The position numbers were made by a program, and so were the translations under genes. From contig JBLIEQ010000016.1 of the NCBI GenBank assembly GCA_047633175.1, forward strand, positions 23,171 to 87,170: 64,000 bases of DNA. The letters are read 5' to 3'. Below the pieces are notes generated by a model, which was not told where the DNA came from, made no database searches, and saw nothing but the letters and a program-made list of their open reading frames with translations. This stretch comes from Motiliproteus sp047633175 (GTDB lineage: Bacteria; Pseudomonadota; Gammaproteobacteria; Pseudomonadales; Balneatricaceae). Positions 45,192 to 54,377 of the stretch are shown here, piece by piece; positions within the stretch are counted from its first letter, which is position 1, and the number at the start of each line of letters is the position of its first letter.

Positions 45192-45869
45192 ATGAAGCAC
45201 AAAACTCCCTTTATCATTCTAGCCATCGTTATCGTCATTCTTGCTGTGGCCATCTTTGCTCCGGGCGGTCGCAAAGCTGACGAGAACCCCAAACTACCCT
45301 GGCAGATCACGATACTCGAGGATGGTTCGACCCAAGTATTTGAACTCACCCTGGGGAAAAGCCCTCTCAGCCAGGCCGTTCAGATGCTGTCTGAATCACC
45401 GGTACTGAGCCTGTTCCGTTCGCCCAGCGGCGAATATAGCATCGAAGCCTATTTTCAGCGCGTCGCCCTTAGCGGCCTGCGTGCCGACTTTGTCCTGACC
45501 TTGGAGATCGACCAGGCGGTCGCAGCAGACGTATTCTCACGCGGGCTGCGCATCAGCCAGCTCGGCAGCGGCAGCAAGAAGGTCAATCTTTCCGAAACCG
45601 ATGTCAACCTGGCCATGTCCAGCGCCATTCGACATATCGCCTACCTCCCCGCTACCGACTTAGAACCCGCGCTGATCGAACGTTATTTCGGCAAACCGCA
45701 ACGGATCATCGATGTCCCTGAGGCCGGAGCGCATTGGCTATACCCCGATAGGGGCCTGGATATCAACGTCAACGAGGATGCCGATGAGGTGTTTCAGTAC
45801 GTCCAACCTAAGCACTTTAACCAGCTACTCGAGCCGCTTCTAAAAAGCGTTCCTGCGGCCGAAAAATAA
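45192..45869 (+). CDS. Hypothetical membrane-anchored periplasmic protein
   Basis: A 225-residue protein I do not recognise. An N-terminal membrane helix (TPFIILAIVIVILAVAIFAPG) is followed by a soluble part that should face the periplasm. That part has repeated patterns of GDFVLTLE-like strands and YFGKPQRIIDVPEAGAHWLYPDRGLDINVNEDADEVFQY, suggesting a compact alpha/beta domain. It is divergent from the four-helix protein and converges on ccoS with three bases between stops. No cysteine or heme motif is present. Confidence 0.65.
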   Translation: MKHKTPFIILAIVIVILAVAIFAPGGRKADENPKLPWQITILEDGSTQVFELTLGKSPLSQAVQMLSESPVLSLFRSPSGEYSIEAYFQRVALSGLRADFVLTLEIDQAVAADVFSRGLRISQLGSGSKKVNLSETDVNLAMSSAIRHIAYLPATDLEPALIERYFGKPQRIIDVPEAGAHWLYPDRGLDINVNEDADEVFQYVQPKHFNQLLEPLLKSVPAAEK

Positions 45870-45872
45870 GGC

Positions 45873-46118
45873 TCAGCGCTCAGTCCGGGAAGCCGTTTCA
45901 GCGCCGGAACCGGCATCAGACGGCTCAGGTGCCTGCTTAGCTGACGGTTTCTCCGACAGCAGCGGCACCTCATCCTCGAGATCATCATCCATCAGGATCC
46001 GGGACCCCTCGCCCTCCATATCATCAAACTGACCACTCTTGGCAGCCCAGAAAAACACGGCCACACCGGCTAGCCCCATCAAAATCATGCCGGGGATAAG
46101 ACCATAGATCACTTCCAT
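45873..46118 (-). CDS. ccoS: cbb3 oxidase assembly protein CcoS
   Basis: An 81-residue protein starting MEVIYGLIPGMILMGLAGVAVFFWAAKSGQFDD, a single membrane helix followed by the conserved KSGQFDDMEG motif of CcoS. The remaining tail is acidic. CcoS is needed for cofactor insertion (heme and copper) into CcoN. It is last in the ccoG-H-I-S run, 65 bases after ccoI. Confidence 0.95.
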   Translation of the reverse strand: MEVIYGLIPGMILMGLAGVAVFFWAAKSGQFDDMEGEGSRILMDDDLEDEVPLLSEKPSAKQAPEPSDAGSGAETASRTER

Positions 46119-46183
46119 ATCACGATTCCAATTTGCAATTGGTTAAACACTGCGTCAAATAAACCCTGCACGCCACCAAGTCA

Positions 46184-48730
46184 CTAAGAGCGACGAAACA
46201 GCGTAGCAATCCGGGCTGAATTACCGATCACCAACAACGAGCTTAGCGGCATGGTTATCGCCGCCACCAGAGGCGTGACCAGCCCCAGCATCGCCAACGG
46301 CACCATAATACTGTTATAGCCAATCGACAGGGCGATATTCTGCCGCACCGTACGCAGGGTGCGTTGCGACAGGAGCGCCGCCTGATCAATCAGCTTCAGA
46401 TCATTCCCCAACAGCACTATATCGGCACTGGCAATCGAAACATCGGTGCCGGATCCCAGGGCGATCCCTACAGCCGCACGCACCAGCGCCGGCGCGTCGT
46501 TAATGCCATCACCGACCATCACCACCTCATGACCCTGCTGCTGCAACTCGGCGATTGTCAGGTCCTTATCTTCGGGCAAGACTTCTGCAATGACCTCCAT
46601 ACCACCCAGCTGATCGGCGACAGCCTCTGCCGTCTGACGCCGATCTCCACTGAGCAGCGTCAGCCGTGCACCCTGTTTTCTGAGACTCTGAATCAGGCCA
46701 TAAGCGCCGGGTCGAAGACTGTCTTCGAGGGCGATCAACGCCACCTCCTCACCCGCTATCGCTACCCGTACCGAACTGACTGCCCTGGCATCGAGTTCTG
46801 CGGCACGCAGCTCCAACTCTGGACTGCGCCGAACAGCGTTCAGATCCAGCCATTTGGGACTGCCGATACAGACCCTCTGGCCTGCACTCAAGCCCCTGAC
46901 CCCCTGTCCGGGCCGACTCTCGAAGTGATCCGCCGCAACGGCCTGATATCGGACCTGCTGCTGCTCGGCACAGCGAACGATCGAGGCGGCTATGGGGTGC
47001 TCCGATAACGCCTGAACCGAGGCGACCTGCCCTAACAGGGTCGCCAACGGCGCCGAGAGTGGTTCCGAACCCTCGCTGAAGCTCCAGCGCTCCGCGGCCG
47101 TGATTAGCGCGGTCAACTGCATCCTGCCTTCGGTCAGGGTCCCTGTCTTGTCGAAGACAAAATGACGTATCCCCGACAGGCGCTCCAACACCTCGCCATT
47201 TTTAACCAGAATACCCTGGCGTGCCCCCACCCCGGATGCCACCGCAATGGACATCGGTGTCGCCATGCCGAACGCACAGGGACAAGTGATGATCAGCACC
47301 GAAGTCGCTATCAGCAGCGCCTGCTCGACACCGGCGCTGAACCACCAGAAGAAACTGATCAACGCCAAAGATAGCGTAACCGTCACAAACCAGGGGACAA
47401 TACGATCGGCCAGACGCTGAATCGGTGCACGGCTCGACTGCGCCTCCTCGACCAGATGGATAATTCGACCCAGGGCGCTGTCCTGTAGCAACCCCGTGAC
47501 TTCGACGACCAGGCTGCCGCTGCCATTGAGCGTACCGGTATTGACCAGGGCACCGGTCACCTTCAGCATCGGAGCCGATTCTCCGCTCAACATCGCCTCA
47601 TCGACCTGACTGCTACCCTCCAGCACACGACCGTCGACGGGCAAGCGCTCACCTGGCTTGACCAACACTCGGTCACCGATAGTGATAGCCCGGATCGCCA
47701 CCAGCTCAGAGCTCTCACCCTGATCGGTATCAAGCAGGCGGGTCGCGACTCTTGGCTGCATATCCAGTAACCGCTGAGTTGACGCCAACGCCTTACGTTT
47801 GGAGATCGCCTCAAGATAGCGCCCCACCAGTATCACGAACAGAAAGTTGACCACCGTATCGAAATAGACTTCGCCGGTTTGCGAGCCGCTGAAGGTAACG
47901 TAACTTGAGTAGAGGTAGGTTATCGAGGCACCGATAGCGATCGGCAGATCCATGCCCGGACGCAGGGTCTTCAGGCTATACCAGGCACCCTTAAAAAACG
48001 GATAGCCTGAATACATCAGCGCCGGTGTGGCGATCAGAAACCCGACCCAGTGAAACAGGCCTCTAAACTCGCCCTGGTCCGCGCCGGTGTAGAGCGCAAT
48101 CGAGATCCACATCAGGTTCATCATCGCAAAGGCCGCAAACCCCATACGGTAGAGCAGATGCCGGTGCATACGCTTATGACTGTCTTCGGCACAATTGGGG
48201 TCGAAAGGTATCGCCTTATAACCCAGCACGCCCAGATGGGTGATCAGCGCAGAGAGAGTTAACTGCTCAGGATCCCACCTGACCCTGAGTTTACGACCGG
48301 ACAGATTGACCCGGGATTCAACGACACCCGGCAATCGCTTGAGGCTATTTTCGATCAGCCAGACACAGGCGGCACAATGGATCCCCTCTACCAGCAACTG
48401 GACTTCAGACAAAGACTCGGCCTGGGTTACAAACTCTTGCTGCACCTCCTCCAGGTCATACATCGCCAGCGCTTCAGCGAGTTCAGGCGGTGGCGCCAGA
48501 CACTCCCCGTCCTGGATTCGCTGGTAGAACCCTCCCAGACCTGCCAGATGGATCGTCTCGGCTACCGAACGACAGCCATGACAACAAAAAAGCTGCAGCC
48601 GTGCGTCAATAGGTGCCTGCACCACCTCATGATCAGGCAGCGGCAGCTGGCAGTGGTAGCACCTGGGGTCGTTGGCGATTCCGAGCCCATCGGCGACCCC
48701 AGGCGTTTGCAGGCTGGATGCTTCACTCAT
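46184..48730 (-). CDS. ccoI: Copper-exporting P1B-type ATPase CcoI (FixI)
   Basis: An 848-residue heavy-metal ATPase. The N-terminus has CYHCQLPLP and FCCHGCRSV, then an HMA domain with GIHCAACVW (Cys119, Cys122). The membrane metal site is TCPCAFGMATP, the phosphorylation site DKTGTLTEG, and the hinge GDGINDAPAL. The cysteine-rich N-terminal extension marks the CcoI/CopA2 branch, which delivers copper to the periplasm for cbb3 assembly. It lies six bases after ccoH and upstream of ccoS, the usual order. Confidence 0.96.
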   Translation of the reverse strand: MSEASSLQTPGVADGLGIANDPRCYHCQLPLPDHEVVQAPIDARLQLFCCHGCRSVAETIHLAGLGGFYQRIQDGECLAPPPELAEALAMYDLEEVQQEFVTQAESLSEVQLLVEGIHCAACVWLIENSLKRLPGVVESRVNLSGRKLRVRWDPEQLTLSALITHLGVLGYKAIPFDPNCAEDSHKRMHRHLLYRMGFAAFAMMNLMWISIALYTGADQGEFRGLFHWVGFLIATPALMYSGYPFFKGAWYSLKTLRPGMDLPIAIGASITYLYSSYVTFSGSQTGEVYFDTVVNFLFVILVGRYLEAISKRKALASTQRLLDMQPRVATRLLDTDQGESSELVAIRAITIGDRVLVKPGERLPVDGRVLEGSSQVDEAMLSGESAPMLKVTGALVNTGTLNGSGSLVVEVTGLLQDSALGRIIHLVEEAQSSRAPIQRLADRIVPWFVTVTLSLALISFFWWFSAGVEQALLIATSVLIITCPCAFGMATPMSIAVASGVGARQGILVKNGEVLERLSGIRHFVFDKTGTLTEGRMQLTALITAAERWSFSEGSEPLSAPLATLLGQVASVQALSEHPIAASIVRCAEQQQVRYQAVAADHFESRPGQGVRGLSAGQRVCIGSPKWLDLNAVRRSPELELRAAELDARAVSSVRVAIAGEEVALIALEDSLRPGAYGLIQSLRKQGARLTLLSGDRRQTAEAVADQLGGMEVIAEVLPEDKDLTIAELQQQGHEVVMVGDGINDAPALVRAAVGIALGSGTDVSIASADIVLLGNDLKLIDQAALLSQRTLRTVRQNIALSIGYNSIMVPLAMLGLVTPLVAAITMPLSSLLVIGNSARIATLFRRS

Positions 48731-48736
48731 TGGACT

Positions 48737-49243
48737 TTATTCGGATTTTTTAGCAACGTTGACACGCAATGCCTGGTTATATTCAGAGCCATCCTTAGCA
48801 ACAACCATCAGCAGATCCCAGAGCCCTGGCCTTGTGAAGCTTACCTCTGCCTGATAGACCCCTACCTGCAACTCCAACAGGGGAACATCAAAATCATCGT
48901 CGACATTGGCAGGCCGATACGCATACAGGGTCACGCTATCGGGAACCAACAGGCTGCCAGAACGATCACTCAGATGAAACCGAATCGGCCCGGCCTGATT
49001 CAGGACCGGCGGGGCAACCAGTTCGATACGCATATTCCAGCCGGGGTCTTCGGCGCGGCGCTTAAGCATGTGCTTCTCATAATCCTGTCCGCGCTCATAA
49101 TAATCATCGACCACCAGGCCCGGATTACTACTTAACGCCAGATAGATAAAGATGCCATTAGCGATAAAAAAAAGTAGCAGCAGGCCGCCCCAGACCAGAA
49201 TAACAGGACTACCCCAAAGAGAAGATTTAGACATACGATTCAC
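48737..49243 (-). CDS. ccoH: FixH-family protein CcoH
   Basis: A 168-residue protein with one N-terminal membrane helix (PVILVWGGLLLLFFIANGIFIYLAL) and a periplasmic FixH domain, including SSNPGLVVDDYYERGQDYEK, the characteristic FixH motif. CcoH is a stable partner of the cbb3 complex during assembly. It lies between ccoG (39 bases) and ccoI (six bases). Confidence 0.93.
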   Translation of the reverse strand: MNRMSKSSLWGSPVILVWGGLLLLFFIANGIFIYLALSSNPGLVVDDYYERGQDYEKHMLKRRAEDPGWNMRIELVAPPVLNQAGPIRFHLSDRSGSLLVPDSVTLYAYRPANVDDDFDVPLLELQVGVYQAEVSFTRPGLWDLLMVVAKDGSEYNQALRVNVAKKSE

Positions 49244-49282
49244 TCTAACCAGAAATATTCAAAATAAACCAACAGGCCCGCC

Positions 49283-50719
49283 TCAGCGAGACGGCCCCAT
49301 AAATACACTCTTACGTACCTCGCTAAACTGCTCTCCGGATGCCGAAGTAGTGATCCTAAAGGTAATAGGCAGTGAGGCTGCGGTTAAACGTTCAGCAGGC
49401 ACCCGCACGAATACCGTATGGGCTGTCACATTGCCATGAGGGGCATTAAAACCCTCTTCAGCACCGACTAGAATCGCACCCTCAGGCCCCTTAGCCGTGA
49501 CCCTGACCAGCACATCCTCCGTCATCTTATTGAGAACTTTCAGGGTATATTTATTCTGGATGGCGCCGTTACTCTGGAGCACAAACAGCGGTTGACGCTC
49601 ATGAATGACGTTCAACTCTACCGCATCGAGGGTACTTAATCCGTACACGATGCCACCCAGCGCCGCCAGCAAAATAGCGGAATAAACCCACACCCGGGGG
49701 CGCTTAGCGATGGGAGTACTGACCCCCTGCTCTAAGCCGTCTAGGGAGTCATAACGGATCAACCCCTTGGGGCGTCCTATCTTCTCCATGACCGAATCAC
49801 AGGCATCGATACACAGGGCGCAGGTAATACAGCCCTCCTGCTGCCCCTGACGAATATCGATCCCCGTGGGGCAAACGGCAACACACTGATTGCAGTCGAT
49901 GCAATCGCCGCTGGTACGTTCAGCCTCGACCTGGTTCTTTTTAAGCCGCCCACGGGGTTCACCGCGGTGAAAATCATAGGTCGGGAGCACAGTACTGTTG
50001 TCGATCATCACCCCCTGAATTCGGGCATAGGGACATAACCACAGGCAGGTTTGCTCTCGCATAAAACCGGCCAGTATATAGGTACCCACAACAAACATGC
50101 TAATACTTAGCGTCGCCGCAAAGCCGAGCTCGAAGCGCCACAGCCCTCCCAACAAAGCGAAGATATCGATAAACCATGCGACAAAACTGATACCGGTGAC
50201 AAAAGCAATAACCAGCCACAGAGCGTGTTTAATCACCTTATTTTTAATCTTACTGAAACCCCAGGGGGCCGTTTCGAGTTTGCGCCGTTTCTGAGGACTT
50301 CCTTCTAATTTCTCTTCTATCCAGGTGTAGAGATCGGTCCAGACCGTCTGAAAGCAGAAGAAGCCACACCAGACCCTACCCGCAACAGCGGTCACCACGG
50401 CCAACAAAATAGCAAAAAACAGCAGCAACAGTGCCAGCATCCAGAAATCCTGCGGCAGGATCGTGACACCAAAGAGATGAAACTGGCGGTTGGGAATATC
50501 GAAAAGCACCGCCTGCTGGTCGTCCCAGCGAACAAAGGGACCCAGGAAAAACAGCAGCCAAAAACTATTAGCCCACCACTTCAGGGTGCGCCACTTTCCC
50601 GGCATCCGCTTGGCATGAATCGTATCTTCACCAGTATTGATCTCCCAGTGACCCGCGTCGGCGTAGAGATCATCGACTAGGGTCATTGGAATCTGGTTAT
50701 TCTGATCGTTCACCTGCAA
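49283..50719 (-). CDS. ccoG: Cytochrome c oxidase accessory protein CcoG (RdxA/FixG)
   Basis: A 478-residue polyferredoxin with about five membrane helices. The N-terminal membrane region contains GRVWCGFFCFQTVWTDLY and CLWLCPYARIQGVM. Two [4Fe-4S] motifs follow: CIDCNQCVAVCP and CITCALCIDACD. The C-terminal Ig-like domain (FixG_C) ends the protein. CcoG is a cupric reductase supplying Cu(I) for cbb3 assembly. AGGAGG lies just before the ATG. A poor FNR-like palindrome (about 50773-50787) is upstream, but it matches too weakly to call. Confidence 0.95.
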   Translation of the reverse strand: MQVNDQNNQIPMTLVDDLYADAGHWEINTGEDTIHAKRMPGKWRTLKWWANSFWLLFFLGPFVRWDDQQAVLFDIPNRQFHLFGVTILPQDFWMLALLLLFFAILLAVVTAVAGRVWCGFFCFQTVWTDLYTWIEEKLEGSPQKRRKLETAPWGFSKIKNKVIKHALWLVIAFVTGISFVAWFIDIFALLGGLWRFELGFAATLSISMFVVGTYILAGFMREQTCLWLCPYARIQGVMIDNSTVLPTYDFHRGEPRGRLKKNQVEAERTSGDCIDCNQCVAVCPTGIDIRQGQQEGCITCALCIDACDSVMEKIGRPKGLIRYDSLDGLEQGVSTPIAKRPRVWVYSAILLAALGGIVYGLSTLDAVELNVIHERQPLFVLQSNGAIQNKYTLKVLNKMTEDVLVRVTAKGPEGAILVGAEEGFNAPHGNVTAHTVFVRVPAERLTAASLPITFRITTSASGEQFSEVRKSVFMGPSR

Positions 50720-50866
50720 ACCTCCTGTCTATAAAGAACCCAGAACCTGTCGATATGAGCCATCTGGACTTCAATAAATATCAGAACTATCTAATAAAGT
50801 GTCGTATGCCCGCCATTGTAGCAATACACGGCTTTGATAACAGTGGGGGTAAATAATTTTGGAAAC

Positions 50867-50891
50867 AAAAAAAGGGCCTGAGGCCCTTTTT
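50867..50891 (-). terminator. Intrinsic terminator of the ccoNOQP operon
   Basis: On the minus strand AAAAAGGGCC-TCA-GGCCC is followed by seven T; the structure also has T-runs on the plus strand. It lies about 20 bases after the 39-residue gene and separates the ccoNOQP operon from ccoGHIS. Confidence 0.88.
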
Positions 50892-50909
50892 ATTATGGAA
50901 CCTCAGCGC

Positions 50910-51029
50910 TTAATTGTTGCTAGGGGTTTCATTGATCAGCTTTACGGCCTTGATACACAGATAGACAACTATCCCTGTCGAGGCAGCCACGCAAAATATA
51001 GCGCCTACTACTACAGCATCGATACCCAT
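50910..51029 (-). CDS. Small single-helix membrane protein, candidate CcoM-like cbb3 subunit
   Basis: A 39-residue frame starting MGIDAVVVGAIFCVAAS, with one membrane helix (VVVGAIFCVAASTGIVVYL) and a short polar tail ending ETPSNN. GGAG lies ten bases before the ATG. It starts 54 bases after ccoP on the same strand and stops before the operon terminator, so it should be on the ccoNOQP mRNA. Size, topology and an M-x-D-x-V-V beginning recall CcoM, the small extra subunit of Pseudomonas stutzeri cbb3 oxidase. That identity is inference. It is short enough to be missed by standard gene calling. Confidence 0.65.
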   Translation of the reverse strand: MGIDAVVVGAIFCVAASTGIVVYLCIKAVKLINETPSNN

Positions 51030-51083
51030 AATCTTCACTCCATCCTTGAGTTCTGAGCACAGCGTCTGTACTCAGAGTTTAGG

Positions 51084-51944
51084 TTACTGACCACCGCCCA
51101 ACTTATAGACGTAGATAGCCAGTTTCTTAATATCGTTCTCTTCGAGACGCTTGCCGAACGCGGGCATCTGCGCGATACGCGTAAGAGGATCCAGGGGGTA
51201 GTTCACACCATGAGTAATGGTCTGCACCGCAGAAGCCAGCTTATCGTCTTCATTAAAACGCCAGATCGCATCCGTCAGGTTGGCAGAACCCATGGCCTGC
51301 ACACCCTTAGCATCGGCACCGTGACAAGCAAAACAGTATTTATCCTGGAACAGCTGCGTACCAGCCTCCGTAGGATTACCCTGACTCAGATTAACGGCAT
51401 GCTGTGCCAGGGTCGCGATCTCATCCCCGGAAAGCGTGCCGGCATGAGCTGTCATCATCCCGTTACGACCATTAATGAGAGTCTGCTGAATCGTCTCTAT
51501 GCTTCCACCATAGAGCCAATTATCATCAGCAAGCACCGGAAAGCCTGGGCCGCCCTGACCGCCCGCACCATGACAAGCCGCGCAGTTATCACCGAACAGC
51601 ACCCTGGCCGAGGCCACTGCATAGCCACTTAAGCCGTCGTCTGCCAACACGTCAGCCAAGGCCATCGCCTCGATCTTGGCTTCAAAGGGCGCACGCAGCT
51701 TATTAAGCTTGGCTTGATCTTCCTGGTATTCACCTATCTGGGTCCAGCCAAGAATCCCTTTAGTACTGCCCTCGGCTAACGGAATAAACGGATAGAGGAT
51801 TCCGTATCCCACGAACCAGGCGATCGAAGCCCAGAAACCGATCATCCACCAACGCGGGATCGGATTTGCCATCTCCCGAATATTATCATCCCAGATGTGC
51901 CCGGTATTATTCTCACCCGGGAATGGATTTTTTTCATCCGCCAT
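51084..51944 (-). CDS. ccoP: cbb3 oxidase diheme cytochrome c subunit CcoP
   Basis: A 286-residue protein. The start at 51944 (MADEKNPFPGENNTGHIWDD) has GGAG upstream and matches the family; a longer frame adds 29 non-family residues overlapping ccoQ. One membrane helix (WMIGFWASIAWFVGYGILY) is followed by two cytochrome c domains with heme motifs CAACH (121-125) and CFACH (204-208). It passes electrons to CcoO/CcoN. The start overlaps the ccoQ end by 11 bases. Confidence 0.95.
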   Translation of the reverse strand: MADEKNPFPGENNTGHIWDDNIREMANPIPRWWMIGFWASIAWFVGYGILYPFIPLAEGSTKGILGWTQIGEYQEDQAKLNKLRAPFEAKIEAMALADVLADDGLSGYAVASARVLFGDNCAACHGAGGQGGPGFPVLADDNWLYGGSIETIQQTLINGRNGMMTAHAGTLSGDEIATLAQHAVNLSQGNPTEAGTQLFQDKYCFACHGADAKGVQAMGSANLTDAIWRFNEDDKLASAVQTITHGVNYPLDPLTRIAQMPAFGKRLEENDIKKLAIYVYKLGGGQ

Positions 51945-52146
51945 TTTTATCTCCGCTATCAAGTGGCTCACCGTCATCAAGGAGGTACTTTCTTGCTTCA
52001 AGCTTCTCCTTGTTCTTAGGACGATAGGCATAGACGTAAGCTATTACCATAAGGACGAAGATGACCAGGGTCAGAATCATTCCGACCCAGTCATGCGGTG
52101 TCATCGCCGCCCAATCAGTACTGAAATACTCTTTCAGGCTATTCAC
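51934..52146 (-). CDS. ccoQ: cbb3 oxidase small subunit CcoQ
   Basis: A 70-residue protein read from a GTG that overlaps the ccoO stop by eight bases. The N-terminal part has STDWAAMTPHDWVG and the single helix MILTLVIFVLMVIAYVYAY is followed by RPKNKEKLEARKYLLDDGE, a FixQ/CcoQ-like tail. A later ATG (MTPHDWVG) is possible. CcoQ stabilises the cbb3 complex. Its position between ccoO and ccoP fits the canonical NOQP order. Confidence 0.85.
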   Translation of the reverse strand: MNSLKEYFSTDWAAMTPHDWVGMILTLVIFVLMVIAYVYAYRPKNKEKLEARKYLLDDGEPLDSGDKNGG

Positions 52147-52855
52147 GATAAACCTTATTGTCATCCAGGGTAGCCATGGTGCCCAGCACCTGAAGGAATG
52201 CGACCACCGCATCCTCTTCGGTCTTACCCTTTACTATCGACGGCGCTTCCGCTATATCCGCATCGGTATAAGGGACCCCTACCGTACGCATGCCAACCAT
52301 ATGGCTGGCGACCTCTTCACCATCCAGTATCGCATGCTGCAGCCAGGGATAATTAGGCATTACAGACTCGGGGACTACCGAGCGCGGCGCACGTAAATGG
52401 ATACGGTGCCACTCATCAGAGTACTTGCTGCCTACGCGCGCCAGGTCAGGCCCGGTACGCTTTGATCCCCACTGGAACGGATGATCGTACATCGATTCCG
52501 ATGCCAGAGAGTAGTGTCCATAACGCTCCTTTTCGTCACGGAACGGACGGATCATCTGCGAGTGGCACAGATAGCAGCCTTCGCGAATGTAAACATCACG
52601 ACCCGCGAGCTCCAGACTCGTATAGGGACGAATACCATCTCCGGCTTTCCAGTCGCCCAGAGCCGTACCCGCCTCTCGCTGCCAGAGAATCTCGGGTGCG
52701 GTACTCTTGTGCTCCCAGGTCTTATCTATGGTAAACAGAGGCACGATCTCGACAATCCCGCCGATTGAAACAACAATCGCGACACCGAGTATCAGCGCCC
52801 AGATGTTGGTCTCCATTTTTTCCTGGAGGCCTTTAGGTTTTTGCTTTTCAGCCAT
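52139..52855 (-). CDS. ccoO: cbb3 oxidase monoheme cytochrome c subunit CcoO
   Basis: A 238-residue protein with one N-terminal membrane helix (IWALILGVAIVVSIGGIVEIVPLF) and a heme motif CYLCH at residues 94-98 in REGCYLCHSQMIRPFRDE, which is highly conserved in CcoO. YGHYSLASESMYDHPFQWGSKR is another family block. Start could be 13 residues later (METNIWAL). ccoN ends 14 bases upstream. Confidence 0.96.
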   Translation of the reverse strand: MAEKQKPKGLQEKMETNIWALILGVAIVVSIGGIVEIVPLFTIDKTWEHKSTAPEILWQREAGTALGDWKAGDGIRPYTSLELAGRDVYIREGCYLCHSQMIRPFRDEKERYGHYSLASESMYDHPFQWGSKRTGPDLARVGSKYSDEWHRIHLRAPRSVVPESVMPNYPWLQHAILDGEEVASHMVGMRTVGVPYTDADIAEAPSIVKGKTEEDAVVAFLQVLGTMATLDDNKVYRE

Positions 52856-52869
52856 TATCTCATTCTCCC

Positions 52870-54306
52870 TTAAGCGATAGCTAAGTCGGCAGTACGCGCC
52901 TGCGCAACTTTGCCTTCAGTGACAGATTGACGAACTGTCATCAGCACGTTAAAGAGCATAATGATCGCGCCAGTCAGGAAGATAGCCCCGCCGATCGCAC
53001 GCATGGCGTAATACGGATGCATCGCCTCAACCGACTCGGCGAAGGTATACACCAGAGTGCCGTATTCGTCATAGGCACGCCACATCAGACCTTGCATGAT
53101 GCCCGATACCCACATCGCCACTATATAAACCACCGTTCCAATAGTGAACAGCCAGAAGTGGATGTTAATCAACTTCGTAGACCACATTTCAGTATGGAAA
53201 CAACGCGTTATCATATGGTACAGCGCACCGGCACCTACCATGGCAACCCAGCCCAGGGCACCCGAGTGTACGTGGCCTATGGTCCAGTCGGTGTAATGAG
53301 ACAGGGCGTTGACAGTCTTGATCGACATGACCGGCCCTTCGAAGGTGGACATCGCATAGAACGCCAATGACATGATCAAAAAGCGCAGCGTGTAGTCGGT
53401 ACGCAACTTATCCCAGGCGCCTGAGAGGGTCATCATCCCGTTAATAGCCCCACCCCAAGATGGGATGATCATTGCCAGAGAGACCCCTGCACCCACAGAA
53501 CCGGTCCAGTCAGGCAATGCAGTGTATTGCAGATGGTGAGCACCCAGCCAGACATAGCCAAAGCTCAGCGCCCAGAAGTGAATAACCGACAGGCGATAAG
53601 AGTAAACAGGACGGTTAGCCTGCTTAGGAACGAAGTAATACATGATCCCCAAGAAGCCTGCTGTCAGATAGAAACCCACAGCGTTGTGGCCCCACCACCA
53701 CTGAATCATGGCATCCTGCACGCCGGAGAAGATCGAGTAGGACTTAAACATCCCCACTGGAATCGCCAGACTGTTAACCACATGCAGATAGGTGATCATG
53801 ATCATCATCGACAGAAAGAACCAGTTCGACACATAGATGTGGGAACTCTTTCGAATTTTGATAGTCATAATGAAGTTGAATGTATAGGTAATCCAAACGA
53901 TCGCAATGGCTATATCGATCGGCCATTCCAGTTCGGCGTACTCCTTGCCCTGGGTAAGCCCCATTGGCAGCGTAATAACCGCACTGAGAATGATCAGATT
54001 CCAGCCCCAGAAGGTGAACCAGGCCAACTTTTCACTCCACAGACGTACACCGCAGGTGCGCTGTACCGAGTAGAAAGCCGCAGCCATAAGTACACAACCG
54101 CCGAAAGCGAAGATCACTGCGTTGGTATGTAGTGGACGTAAACGTCCAAAAGTTATTTGTGGAATATCAAAATTTAATACCGGCCAAGCCAATTCCGAGG
54201 CGATATATACCCCGATGGATGCGCCTACCACTAGGTAGACAACAGACATAACGGCGAACCAGCGTACGACCCCCAGGTCATACTTCTGCTCTGCTCTGGC
54301 GTCCAT
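52870..54306 (-). CDS. ccoN: cbb3 oxidase catalytic subunit CcoN
   Basis: A 478-residue heme-copper oxidase subunit I with 12 helices. Visible motifs include RPLHTNAVIFAFGG with the low-spin heme histidine, WWWGHNAVGFYLTAGFLGIMYYFVPKQ with the copper and tyrosine region, and HYTDWTIGHVHSGALGW. CcoN reduces O2 to water at a high-spin heme b3-CuB centre with high oxygen affinity. It is the first gene of ccoNOQP. An ANR/FNR box and a hairpin with direct repeats lie upstream. Confidence 0.97.
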   Translation of the reverse strand: MDARAEQKYDLGVVRWFAVMSVVYLVVGASIGVYIASELAWPVLNFDIPQITFGRLRPLHTNAVIFAFGGCVLMAAAFYSVQRTCGVRLWSEKLAWFTFWGWNLIILSAVITLPMGLTQGKEYAELEWPIDIAIAIVWITYTFNFIMTIKIRKSSHIYVSNWFFLSMMIMITYLHVVNSLAIPVGMFKSYSIFSGVQDAMIQWWWGHNAVGFYLTAGFLGIMYYFVPKQANRPVYSYRLSVIHFWALSFGYVWLGAHHLQYTALPDWTGSVGAGVSLAMIIPSWGGAINGMMTLSGAWDKLRTDYTLRFLIMSLAFYAMSTFEGPVMSIKTVNALSHYTDWTIGHVHSGALGWVAMVGAGALYHMITRCFHTEMWSTKLINIHFWLFTIGTVVYIVAMWVSGIMQGLMWRAYDEYGTLVYTFAESVEAMHPYYAMRAIGGAIFLTGAIIMLFNVLMTVRQSVTEGKVAQARTADLAIA

Positions 54307-54341
54307 GAACCCCCCCTTCTTGGGTTAGACTAAAATGTGTG

Positions 54342-54377
54342 GTGCAAATGTTTGGTGCAAAATGTTGTGGTGCAAAA
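54342..54377. repeat. Three GGTGCAAA direct repeats in the ccoN leader
   Basis: GGTGCAAA(A)TGTT occurs twice and GGTGCAAAA a third time, about 13-16 bases apart, 35-70 bases upstream of the ccoN start. On the transcript they read TTTGCACC. Such spacing could serve a protein or RNA contact. Nothing known was recognised. Confidence 0.6.

Noticed and set aside
50773..50787. FNR-like palindrome upstream of ccoG
   Set aside because: Only about 7 of 10 consensus positions match; not distinguishable from chance in AT-rich DNA.
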